A stretch of 64,000 bases of DNA from Hydractinia symbiolongicarpus (taxonomy: Eukaryota > Cnidaria > Hydrozoa > Anthoathecata > Hydractiniidae): positions 24,436,001 to 24,500,000 of the forward strand of contig NC_079875.1 in NCBI RefSeq assembly GCF_029227915.1, read 5' to 3'. This document shows, one piece after another, positions 49,867 through 62,600 of the stretch. Numbering within the stretch: the first letter of the stretch is position 1; every line of letters begins with the position of its first letter. Both the position numbers and the translations under genes were made by a program. The notes below the pieces were generated by a model. That model was not told the DNA's origin. It saw nothing but the letters and a program-made list of their open reading frames with translations, and did no database searches.

Positions 49867-52800
49867 TTGGTTTTGGCGGACGGTGTCAATGAATGTGGCT
49901 GGTGTCTTGCAGGAGGCAGGGGATGCTTACTCAAGGGTCCGCACCAGATCCCAAGCATGAGTGAATTTCACCAATCCTTGTGTTTCCACATTCATAGGTG
50001 TTTGTTTCAGTACAGTCGAAATCCATTAACTTTCCGATTATCCCTGTAAAGGGGAGAATGCAGAAGTTCTACAGCAGCTTCTTATTCTTTGGAGAGAAAC
50101 CTCCTTTTTTTAATTAAACTTTCCGTCTTAAAAGACTAGTTTTATCTGCATTGCGATGTAGTTACTCCTATTCTCTTTTTTCTGTTTCTTACACAGATCC
50201 AGTTGACTGCCAGGAAAGACTGGTTGACACTGGGAAAGACTAGTGACTGTGGGAAAGACCACTGACGGTGGGAAAGACCATAGATCGTGAAGGCCTTTAG
50301 GTTTTAGTGACTGAAGAGTGTGTGTTCTTCATTGGTTAGGATGGGTCTTCAGTTGCAATCTCGAGACGATTGATAACTCCTTCCAAAGAATGGAGTGTGG
50401 CGGATTTCGAAGCATAAAAGTTGACTGGGTGGTGAAGTGAATTACTTGTTTAAGCTCGAGACGATATGTAATGGTTTTCTGGGTTGCGCCGCTGGGTTCC
50501 AAGTCTACCCTTCTAAGGGACGGTTTCTTGGTCAGCCCAAGCATTACGATACGATTTCTCAAGTGTTCATGTCTAAGGTCAGAAAGCTTTTCTGTTTCCA
50601 GGTTTGCTGCTTTTTATTCTTTGTCACAACCTCTCTAAGGGCTGGGTTCCAAGTCTACCTCTCTTAGCCTTGGGCTCTGTGTCAGTAGATAAAAGCAACA
50701 ACGATACGATTTGAGGCTGTCGACTTTTCTTTTTCCAAAGTTTAACAAAAGTTATTGGTTTTGGCGGACGGTGTCAATGAATGTGGCTGGTGTCTTGCAG
50801 GAGGCAGGGGATGCTTACTCAAGGGCCCGCACCAGATCCCAAGCATGAGTGAATTTCACCAATCCTCGTGTTTCCACATTCATAGGTGTTTGTTTCAGTA
50901 CAGTCGAAATCCATTAACTTTCCGATTATCCCTGTAAAGGGGAGAATGCAGAAGTTCTACAGCAGCTTCTTATTCTTTGGAGAGAAACCTCCTTTTTTTA
51001 ATTAAACTTTCCGTCTTAAAAAGCTAGTTTTATCTGCATTGCGATGTAGTTACTCCTATTCTCTTTTTTCTGTTTCTTACACAGATCCAGTTGACTGCCA
51101 GGAAAGACTGGTTGACACTGGGAAAGACTAGTGACTGTGGGAAAGACCACTGACGGTGGGAAAGACCATAGATCGTGAAGGCCTTTAGGTTTTGGTGACT
51201 GAAGAGTGTGTGTTCTTCATTGGTTAGGATGGGTCTTCAGTTGCAATCTCGAGACGATTGATAACTCCTTCCAAAGAATGGAGTGTGGCGGATTTCGAAG
51301 CATAAAAGTTGACTGGGTGGTGAAGTGAATTACTTGTTTAAGCTCGAGACGATATGTAATGGTTTTCTGGGTTGCGCCGCTGGGTTCCAAGTCTACCCTT
51401 CTAAGGGACGGTTTCTTGGTCAGCCCAAGCATTACGATACGATTTCTCAAGTGTTCATGTCTAAGGTCAGAAAGCTTTTCTGTTTCCAGGTTTGCTGCTT
51501 TTTATTCTTTGTCACAACCTCTCTAAGGGCTGGGTTCCAAGTCTACCTCTCTTAGCCCTGGGCTCTGTGTCACTAGGTAAAAGCAACAACGATACCATTT
51601 GCAGCTGTCGACTTTTCTTTTTCCAAAGTTTAACAAAAGTTATTGGTTTTGGCGGACGGTGTCAATGAATGTGGCTGGTGTCTTGCAGGAGGCAGGGGAT
51701 GCTTACTCAAGGGTCCGCACCAGATCCCAAGCATGAGTGAATTTCACCAATCCTTGTGTTTCCACATTCATAGGTGTTTGTTTCAGTACAGTCGAAATCC
51801 ATTAACTTTCCGATTATCCCTGTAAAGGGGAGAATGCAGAAGTTCTACAGCAGCTTCTTATTCTTTGGAGAGAAACCTCCTTTTTTTAATTAAACTTTCC
51901 GTCTTAAAAGACTAGTTTTATCTGCATTGCGATGTAGTTACTCCTATTCTCTTTTTTCTGTTTCTTACACAGATCCAGTTGACTGCCAGGAAAGACTGGT
52001 TGACACTGGGAAAGACTAGTGACTGTGGGAAAGACCACTGACGGTGGGAAAGACCATAGATCGTGAAGGCCTTTAGGTTTTAGTGACTGAAGAGTGTGTG
52101 TTCTTCATTGGTTAGGATAGGTCTTCAGTTGCAATCTCGAGACGATTGATAACTCCTTCCAAAGAATGGAGTGTGGCGGATTTCGAAGCATAAAAGTTGA
52201 CTGGGTGGTGAAGTGAATTACTTGTTTAAGCTCGAGACGATATGTAATGGTTTTCTGGGTTGCGCCGCTGGGTTCCAAGTCTACCCTTCTAAGGGACGGT
52301 TTCTTGGTCAGCCCAAGCATTACGATACGATTTCTCAAGTGTTCATGTCTAAGGTCAGAAAGCTTTTCTGTTTCCAGGTTTGCTGCTTTTTATTCTTTGT
52401 CACAACCTCTCTAAGGGCTGGGTTCCAAGTCTACCTCTCATAGCCTTGGGCTCTGTGTCAGTAGATAAAAGCAACAACGATACGATTTGAGGCTGTCGAC
52501 TTTTCTTTTTCCAAAGTTTAACAAAAGTTATTGGTTTTGGCGGACGGTGTCAATGAATGTGGCTGGTGTCTTGCAGGAGGCAGGGGATGCTTACTCAAGG
52601 GCCCGCACCAGATCCCAAGCATGAGTGAATTTCACCAATCCTCGTGTTTCCACATTCATAGGTGTTTGTTTCAGTACAGTCGAAATCCATTAACTTTCCG
52701 ATTATCCCTGTAAAGGGGAGAATGCAGAAGTTCTACAGCAGCTTCTTATTCTTTGGAGAGAAACCTCCTTTTTTTAATTAAACTTTCCGTCTTAAAAAGC

Positions 52801-55800
52801 TAGTTTTATCTGCATTGCGATGTAGTTACTCCTATTCTCTTTTTTCTGTTTCTTACACAGATCCAGTTGACTGCCAGGAAAGACTGGTTGACACTGGGAA
52901 AGACTAGTGACTGTGGGAAAGACCACTGACGGTGGGAAAGACCATAGATCGTGAAGGCCTTTAGGTTTTGGTGACTGAAGAGTGTGTGTTCTTCATTGGT
53001 TAGGATGGGTCTTCAGTTGCAATCTCGAGACGATTGATAACTCCTTCCAAAAAATGGAGTGTGGCGGATTTCGAAGCATAAAAGTTGACTGGGTGGTGAA
53101 GTGAATTACTTGTTTAAGCTCGAGACGATATGTAATGGTTTTCTGGGTTGCGCCGCTGGGTTCCAAGTCTACCCTTCTAAGGGACGGTTTCTTGGTCAGC
53201 CCAAGCATTACGATACGATTTCTCAAGTGTTCATGTCTAAGGTCAGAAAGCTTTTCTGTTTCCAGGTTTGCTGCTTTTTATTCTTTGTCACAACCTCTCT
53301 AAGGGCTGGGTTCCAAGTCTACCTCTCTTAGCCCTGGGCTCTGTGTCACTAGGTAAAAGCAACAACGATACCATTTGCAGCTGTCGACTTTTCTTTTTCC
53401 AAAGTTTAACAAAAGTTATTGGTTTTGGCGGACGGTGTCATTGAATGTGGCTGGTGTCTTGCAGGAGGCAGGGGATGCTTACTCAAGGGTCCGCACCAGA
53501 TCCCAAGCATGAGTGAATTTCACCAATCCTTGTGTTTCCACATTCATAGGTGTTTGTTTCAGTACAGTCGAAATCCATTAACTTTCCGATTATCCCTGTA
53601 AAGGGGAGAATGCAGAAGTTCTACAGCAGCTTCTTATTCTTTGGAGAGAAACCTCATTTTTTTAATTAAACTTTCCGTCTTAAAAGACTAGTTTTATCTG
53701 CATTGCGATGTAGTTACTCCTATTCTCTTTTTTCTGTTTCTTACACAGATCCAGTTGACTGCCAGGAAAGACTGGTTGACACTGGGAAAGACTAGTGACT
53801 GTGGGAAAGACCACTGACGGTGGGAAAGACCATAGATCGTGAAGGCTTTTAGGTTTTGGTGACTGAAGAGTGTGTGTTCTTCATTGGTTAGGATGGGTCT
53901 TCAGTTGCTATCTCGAGACGATTGATAACTCCTTCCAAAGAATGGAGTGTTGCGGATTTCGAAGCATAAAAGTTGACTGGGTGGTGAAGTGAATTACTTG
54001 TTTAAGCTCGAGACGATATGTAATGGTTTTCTGCGTTGCCGCCGCTGGGTTCCAAGTCTACCTTTCTAAGGGGCGGTTTCTTGGTCAGCCCAAGCATTAC
54101 GATACGATTTCTCAAGTGTTCATGTCTAAGGTCAGAAAGCTTTTCTGTTTCCAGGTTTGCTGCTTTTTATTCTTTGTCACAACTTTTCTAAGGGCTGGGT
54201 TCCAAGTCTACCTCTCTTAGCCCTGGGCTCTGTGTCAGTAGGTAAAAGCAACAACGATACGATTTGCAGCTGTCGACTTTTCTTTTTCCAAAGTTTAACA
54301 AAAGTTATTGGTTTTGGTGGACGGTGTCAATGAATGTGGCTGGTGTCTTGCAGGAGGCAGGGGATGCTTACTCAAGGGCCCGCACCAGATCCCAAGCATG
54401 AGTGAATTTCACCAATCCTCGTGTTTCCACATTCATAGGTGTTTGTTTCAGTACAGTCGAAATCCATTAACTTTCCGATTATCCCTGTAAAGGGGAGAAT
54501 GCAGAAGTTCTACAGCAGCTTCTTATTCTTTGGAGAGAAACCTCCTTTTTTTAATTAAACTTTCCGTCTTAAAAAGCTAGTTTTATCTGCATTGCGATGT
54601 AGTTACTCCTATTCTCTTTTTTCTGTTTCTTACACAGATCCAGTTGACTGCCAGGAAAGACTGGTTGACACTGGGAAAGACTAGTGACTGTGGGAAAGAC
54701 CACTGACGGTGGGAAAGACCATAGATCGTGAAGGCCTTTAGGTTTTGGTGACTGAAGAGTGTGTGTTCTTCATTGGTTAGGATGGGTCTTCAGTTGCAAT
54801 CTCGAGACGATTGATAACTCCTTCCAAAGAATGGAGTGTGGCGGATTTCGAAGCATAAAAGTTGACTGGGTGGTGAAGTGAATTACTTGTTTAAGCTCGA
54901 GACGATATGTAATGGTTTTCTGGGTTGCGCCGCTGGGTTCCAAGTCTACCCTTCTAAGGGACGGTTTCTTGGTCAGCCCAAGCATTACGATACGATTTCT
55001 CAAGTGTTCATGTCTAAGGTCAGAAAGCTTTTCTGTTTCCAGGTTTGCTGCTTTTTATTCTTTGTCACAACCTCTCTAAGGGCTGGGTTCCAAGTCTACC
55101 TCTCTTAGCCCTGGGCTCTGTGTCACTAGGTAAAAGCAACAACGATACCATTTGCAGCTGTCGACTTTTCTTTTTCCAAAGTTTAACAAAAGTTATTGGT
55201 TTTGGCGGACGGTGTCAATGAATGTGGCTGGTGTCTTGCAGGAGGCAGGGGATGCTTACTCAAGGGTCCGCACCAGATCCCAAGCATGAGTGAATTTCAC
55301 CAATCCTTGTGTTTCCACATTCATAGGTGTTTGTTTCAGTACAGTCGAAATCCATTAACTTTCCGATTATCCCTGTAAAGGGGAGAATGCAGAAGTTCTA
55401 CAGCAGCTTCTTATTCTTTGGAGAGAAACCTCCTTTTTTTAATTAAACTTTCCGTCTTAAAAGACTAGTTTTATCTGCATTGCGATGTAGTTACTCCTAT
55501 TCTCTTTTTTCTGTTTCTTACACAGATCCAGTTGACTGCCAGGAAAGACTGGTTGACACTGGGAAAGACTAGTGACTGTGGGAAAGACCACTGACGGTGG
55601 GAAAGACCATAGATCGTGAAGGCCTTTAGGTTTTAGTGACTGAAGAGTGTGTGTTCTTCATTGGTTAGGATAGGTCTTCAGTTGCAATCTCGAGACGATT
55701 GATAACTCCTTCCAAAGAATGGAGTGTGGCGGATTTCGAAGCATAAAAGTTGACTGGGTGGTGAAGTGAATTACTTGTTTAAGCTCGAGACGATATGTAA

Positions 55801-58800
55801 TGGTTTTCTGGGTTGCGCCGCTGGGTTCCAAGTCTACCCTTCTAAGGGACGGTTTCTTGGTCAGCCCAAGCATTACGATACGATTTCTCAAGTGTTCATG
55901 TCTAAGGTCAGAAAGCTTTTCTGTTTCCAGGTTTGCTGCTTTTTATTCTTTGTCACAACCTCTCTAAGGGCTGGGTTCCAAGTCTACCTCTCTTAGCCTT
56001 GGGCTCTGTGTCAGTAGATAAAAGCAACAACGATACGATTTGAGGCTGTCGACTTTTCTTTTTCCAAAGTTTAACAAAAGTTATTGGTTTTGGCGGACGG
56101 TGTCAATGAATGTGGCTGGTGTCTTGCAGGAGGCAGGGGATGCTTACTCAAGGGTCCGCACCAGATCCCAAGCATGAGTGAATTTCACCAATCCTTGTGT
56201 TTCCACATTCATAGGTGTTTGTTTCAGTACAGTCGAAATCCATTAACTTTCCGATTATCCCTGTAAAGGGGAGAATGCAGAAGTTCTACAGCAGCTTCTT
56301 ATTCTTTGGAGAGAAACCTCCTTTTTTTAATTAAACTTTCCGTCTTAAAAGACTAGTTTTATCTGCATTGCGATGTAGTTACTCCTATTCTCTTTTTTCT
56401 GTTTCTTACACAGATCCAGTTGACTGCCAGGAAAGACTGGTTGACACTGGGAAAGACTAGTGACTGTGGGAAAGACCACTGACGGTGGGAAAGACCATAG
56501 ATCGTGAAGGCCTTTAGGTTTTAGTGACTGAAGAGTGTGTGTTCTTCATTGGTTAGGATAGGTCTTCAGTTGCAATCTCGAGACGATTGATAACTCCTTC
56601 CAAAGAATGGAGTGTGGCGGATTTCGAAGCATAAAAGTTGACTGGGTGGTGAAGTGAATTACTTGTTTAAGCTCGAGACGATATGTAATGGTTTTCTGGG
56701 TTGCGCCGCTGGGTTCCAAGTCTACCCTTCTAAGGGACGGTTTCTTGGTCAGCCCAAGCATTACGATACGATTTCTCAAGTGTTCATGTCTAAGGTCAGA
56801 AAGCTTTTCTGTTTCCAGGTTTGCTGCTTTTTATTCTTTGTCACAACCTCTCTAAGGGCTGGGTTCCAAGTCTACCTCTCTTAGCCCTGGGCTCTGTGTC
56901 ACTAGGTAAAAGCAACAACGATACCATTTGCAGCTGTCGACTTTTCTTTTTCCAAAGTTTAACAAAAGTTATTGGTTTTGGCGGACGGTGTCATTGAAAG
57001 TGGCTGGTGTCTTGCAGGAGGCAGGGGATGCTTACTCAAGGGTCCGCACCAGATCCCAAGCATGAGTGAATTTCACCAATCCTTGTGTTTCCACATTCAT
57101 AGGTGTTTGTTTCAGTACAGTCGAAATCCATTAACTTTCCGATTATCCCTGTAAAGGGGAGAATGCAGAAGTTCTACAGCAGCTTCTTATTCTTTGGAGA
57201 GAAACCTCATTTTTTTAATTAAACTTTCCGTCTTAAAAGACTAGTTTTATCTGCATTGCGATGTAGTTACTCCTATTCTCTTTTTTCTGTTTCTTACACA
57301 GATCCAGTTGACTGCCAGGAAAGACTGGTTGACACTGGGAAAGACTAGTGACTGTGGGAAAGACCACTGACGGTGGGAAAGACCATAGATCGTGAAGGCT
57401 TTTAGGTTTTGGTGACTGAAGAGTGTGTGTTCTTCATTGGTTAGGATGGGTCTTCAGTTGCTATCTCGAGACGATTGATAACTCCTTCCAAAGAATGGAG
57501 TGTTGCGGATTTCGAAGCATAAAAGTTGACTGGGTGGTGAAGTGAATTACTTGTTTAAGCTCGAGACGATATGTAATGGTTTTCTGCGTTGCCGCCGCTG
57601 GGTTCCAAGTCTACCCTTCTAAGGGACGGTTTCTTGGTCAGCCCAAGCATTACGATACGATTTCTCAAGTGTTCATGTCTAAGGTCAGAAAGCTTTTCTG
57701 TTTCCAGGTTTGCTGCTTTTTATTCTTTGTCACAACCTCTCTAAGGGCTGGGTTCCAAGTCTACCTCTCTTAGCCTTGGGCTCTGTGTCAGTAGATAAAA
57801 GCAACAACGATACGATTTGAGGCTGTCGACTTTTCTTTTTCCAAAGTTTAACAAAAGTTATTGGTTTTGGCGGACGGTGTCAATGAATGTGGCTGGTGTC
57901 TTGCAGGAGGCAGGGGATGCTTACTCAAGGGTCCGCACCAGATCCCAAGCATGAGTGAATTTCACCAATCCTTGTGTTTCCACATTCATAGGTGTTTGTT
58001 TCAGTACAGTCGAAATCCATTAACTTTCCGATTATCCCTGTAAAGGGGAGAATGCAGAAGTTCTACAGCAGCTTCTTATTCTTTGGAGAGAAACCTCCTT
58101 TTTTTAATTAAACTTTCCGTCTTAAAAGACTAGTTTTATCTGCATTGCGATGTAGTTACTCCTATTCTCTTTTTTCTGTTTCTTACACAGATCCAGTTGA
58201 CTGCCAGGAAAGACTGGTTGACACTGGGAAAGACTAGTGACTGTGGGAAAGACCACTGACGGTGGGAAAGACCATAGATCGTGAAGGCCTTTAGGTTTTA
58301 GTGACTGAAGAGTGTGTGTTCTTCATTGGTTAGGATAGGTCTTCAGTTGCAATCTCGAGACGATTGATAACTCCTTCCAAAGAATGGAGTGTGGCGGATT
58401 TCGAAGCATAAAAGTTGACTGGGTGGTGAAGTGAATTACTTGTTTAAGCTCGAGACGATATGTAATGGTTTTCTGGGTTGCGCCGCTGGGTTCCAAGTCT
58501 ACCCTTCTAAGGGACGGTTTCTTGGTCAGCCCAAGCATTACGATACGATTTCTCAAGTGTTCATGTCTAAGGTCAGAAAGCTTTTCTGTTTCCAGGTTTG
58601 CTGCTTTTTATTCTTTGTCACAACCTCTCTAAGGGCTGGGTTCCAAGTCTACCTCTCTTAGCCCTGGGCTCTGTGTCACTAGGTAAAAGCAACAACGATA
58701 CCATTTGCAGCTGTCGACTTTTCTTTTCCCAAAGTTTAACAAAAGTTATTGGTTTTGGCGGACGGTGTCATTGAAAGTGGCTGGTGTCTTGCAGGAGGCA

Positions 58801-59637
58801 GGGGATGCTTACTCAAGGGTCCGCACCAGATCCCAAGCATGAGTGAATTTCACCAATCCTTGTGTTTCCACATTCATAGGTGTTTGTTTCAGTACAGTCG
58901 AAATCCATTAACTTTCCGATTATCCCTGTAAAGGGGAGAATGCAGAAGTTCTACAGCAGCTTCTTATTCTTTGGAGAGAAACCTCATTTTTTTAATTAAA
59001 CTTTCCGTCTTAAAAGACTAGTTTTATCTGCATTGCGATGTAGTTACTCCTATTCTCTTTTTTCTGTTTCTTACACAGATCCAGTTGACTGCCAGGAAAG
59101 ACTGGTTGACACTGGGAAAGACTAGTGACTGTGGGAAAGACCACTGACGGTGGGAAAGACCATAGATCGTGAAGGCTTTTAGGTTTTGGTGACTGAAGAG
59201 TGTGTGTTCTTCATTGGTTAGGATGGGTCTTCAGTTGCTATCTCGAGACGATTGATAACTCCTTCCAAAGAATGGAGTGTTGCGGATTTCGAAGCATAAA
59301 AGTTGACTGGGTGGTGAAGTGAATTACTTGTTTAAGCTCGAGACGATATGTAATGGTTTTCTGCGTTGCCGCCGCTGGGTTCCAAGTCTACCTTTCTAAG
59401 GGGCGGTTTCTTGGTCAGCCCAAGCATTACGATACGATTTCTCAAGTGTTCATGTCTAAGGTCAGAAAGCTTTTCTGTTTCCAGGTTTGCTGCTTTTTAT
59501 TCTTTGTCACAACTTTTCTAAGGGCTGGGTTCCAAGTCTACCTCTCTTAGCCCTGGGCTCTGTGTCAGTAGGTAAAAGCAACAACGATACGATTTGCAGC
59601 TGTCGACTTTTCTTTTTCCAAAGTTTAACAAAAGTTA
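49867..59637 (+). repeat. 888-bp subfamily with 1,776-bp dimer HOR (M57-M67)
   Basis: Most units here read GTGTGGCGG in place of GTGTTGCGG, and alternate units have GGGTCCGC plus CCTTGTG. M57-M58 and M59-M60 form a clear dimer. The first unit has AAAAGACTA, TTTTAGTGAC and a CAGTAGATAAAA tail. The second has AAAAAGCTA and CACTAGGTAAAA with GATACCATTT. M61, M65 and M67 carry GTCATTGAA, CCTCATTTTTTT and CTGCGTTGCC. M62 carries GGTGGACGG. M64 and M66 join a first-unit head to a second-unit tail. M65 joins an M61-type head to a first-unit tail. This is a separate amplification from the left three quarters of the window. Confidence 0.75.
50686..50694 (+). other. Donor-like GT changed to AT (CAGTAGATAAAA), four copies
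   Basis: At about 50688 the usual TAGGTAAAA reads TAGATAAAA, which removes the GT of the donor-like site. The same change appears at about 52463, 56010 and 57793 (M59, M63, M65). It was copied with the first unit of the 1,776-bp dimer rather than arising independently. Confidence 0.8.
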
Positions 59638-62600
59638 TTGGTTTTGGTGGACGGTGTCAATGAATGTGGCTGGTGTCTTGCAGGAGGCAGGGGATGCTTA
59701 CTCAAGGGCCCGCACCAGATCCCAAGCATGAGTGAATTTCACCAATCCTCGTGTTTCCACATTCATAGGTGTTTGTTTCAGTACAGTCGAAATCCATTAA
59801 CTTTCCGATTATCCCTGTAAAGGGGAGAATGCAGAAGTTCTACAGCAGCTTCTTATTCTTTGGAGAGAAACCTCCTTTTTTAATTAAACTTTCCGTCTTA
59901 AAAGACTAGTTTTATCTGCATTGCGATGTAGTTACTCCTATTCTCTTTTTCCTGTTTCTTACACAGATCCAGTTGACTGCCAGGAAAGACTGGTTGACAC
60001 TGGGAAAGACTAGTGACTGTGGGAAAGACCACTGACGGTGGGAAAGACCATAGATCGTGAAGGCTTTTCGGTTTTGGTGACTAAAGAGTGTGTGTTCTTC
60101 ATTGGTTAGGATGGGTCTTCAGTTGCAATCTCGAGACAATTGATAACTCCTTCCAAAGAATGGAGTGTGGCGGATTTCGAAGCATAAAAGTTGACTGGGT
60201 GGTGAAGTGAATTACTTGTTTAAGCTCGAGACGATATGTAATGGTTTTCTGGGTTGCTGCTGCTGGGTTCCAAGTCTACCTTTCTAAGGGGCGGTTTCTT
60301 GGTCAGCCCAAGCATTACGATACGATTTCTCAAGTGTTCATGTCTAAGGTCAGAAAGCTTTTCTGTTTCCAGGTTTGCTGCTTTTTATTCTTTGTCACAA
60401 CCTCTCTAAGGGCTGGGTTCCAAGTCTACCTCTCTTAGCCCTGGGCTCTGTGTCAGTAGGTAAAAGCAACAACGATACCATTTGCAGCTGTCGACTTTTC
60501 TTTTTCCAAAGTTTAACAAAAGTTATTGGTTTTGGCGGACGGTGTCAATGAATGTGGCTGATGTCTTGCAGGAGGCAGGGGATGCTTACTCAAGGGTCCG
60601 CACCAGATCCCAAGCATGAGTGAATTTCACCAATCCTTGTGTTTCCACATTCATAGGTGTTTGTTTCAGTACAGTCGAAATCCATTTACTTTCCGATTAT
60701 CCCTGTAAAGGGGAGAATGCAGAAGTTCTACAGCAGCTTCTTATTCTTTGGAGAGAAACCTCCTTTTTTTAATTAAACTTTCCGTCTTAAAAGACTAGTT
60801 TTATCTGCATTGCGATGTAGTTACTCCTATTCTCTTTTTTCTGTTTCTTACACAGATCCAGTTGACTGCCAGGAAAGACTGGTTGACACTGGGAAAGACT
60901 AGTGACTGTGGGAAAGACCACTGACGGTGGGAAAGACCATAGATCGTGAAGGCTTTTACGTTTTGGTGACTGAAGAGTGTGTGTTCTTCATTGGTTAGGA
61001 TTGGTCTTCAGTTGCTATCTCGAGACGATTGATAACTCCTTCCAAAGAATGGGGTGTTGCGGATTTCGAAGCATAAAAGTTGACTGGGTGGTGAAGTGAA
61101 TTACTTGTTTAAGCTCGAGACGATATGTAATGGTTTTCTGCGTTGCCGCCGCTGGGTTCCAAGTCTACCTTTCTAAGGGGCGGTTTCTTGGTCAGCCCAA
61201 GCATTACGATACGATTTCTCAAGTGTTCATGTCTAAGGTCAGAAAGCTTTTCTGTTTCCAGGTTTGCTGCTTTTTATTTTTTGTCACAACCTCTCTAAGG
61301 GCTGGGTTCCAAGTCTACCTCTCTTAGCCTTGGGCTCTGTGTCAGTAGGTAAAAGCAACAACGATACGATTTGAGGCTGTCGACTTTTCTTTTTCCAAAG
61401 TTTAACAAAAGTTATTGGTTTTGGCGGACGGTGTCAATGAATGTGGCTGGTGTCTTGCAGGAGGCAGGGGATGCTTACTCAAGGGCCCGCACCAGATCCC
61501 AAGCATGAGTGAATTTCACCAATCCTCGTGTTTCCACATTCATAGGTGTTTGTTTCAGTACAGTCGAAATCCATTAACTTTCCGATTATCCCTGTAAAGG
61601 GGAGAATGCAGAAGTTCTACAGCAGCTTCTTATTCTTTGGAGAGAAACCTCCTTTTTTTAATTAAACTTTCCGTCTTAAAAAGCTAGTTTTATCTGCATT
61701 GCGATGTAGTTACTCCTATTCTCTTTTTTCTGTTTCTTACACAGATCCCGTTGACTGCCAGGAAAGACTGGTTAACACTGGGAAAGACTAGTGACTGTGG
61801 GAAAGACCACTGACGGTGGGAAAGACCATAGATCGTGAAGGCCTTTAGGTTTTGGTGACTGAAGAGTGTGTGTTCTTCATTGGTTAGGATGGGTCTTCAG
61901 TTGCAATCTCGAGACGATTGATAACTCCTTCCAAAGAATGGAGTGTGGCGGATTTTGAAGCATAAAAGTTGACTGGGTGGTGAAGTGAATTACTTGTTTA
62001 AGCTCGAGACGATATGTAATGGTTTTCTGGGTTGCGCCGCTGGGTTCCAAGTCTACCCTTCTAAGGGACGGTTTCTTGGTCAGCCCAAGCATTACGATAC
62101 GATTTCTCAAGTCTTCATGTCTAAGGTCAGAAAGCTTTTCTGTTTCCAGGTTTGCTGCTTTTTATTCTTTGTCACAACCTCTCTAAGGGCTGGGTTCCAA
62201 GTCTACCTCTCTTAGCCCTGGGCTCTGTGTCACTAGGTAAAAGCAACAACGATACCATTTGCAGCTGTCGACTTTTCTTTTTCCAAAGTTTAACAAAAGT
62301 AATTGGTTTTGGTGGACGGTGTCAATGAATGTGGCTGGTGTCTTGCAGGAGGCAGGGGATGCTTACTCAAGGGTCCGCACCAGATCCCAAGCATGAGTGA
62401 ATTTCACCAATCCTTGTGTTTCCACATTCATAGGTGTTTGTTTCAGTACAGTCGAAATCCATTAACTTTCCGATTATCCCTGTAAAGGGGAGAATGCAGA
62501 AGTTCTACAGCAGCTTCTTATTTTTTGGAGAGAAACCTCCTTTTTTAATTAAACTTTCCGTCTTAAAAGACTAGTTTTATCTGCATTGCGATGTAGTTAC

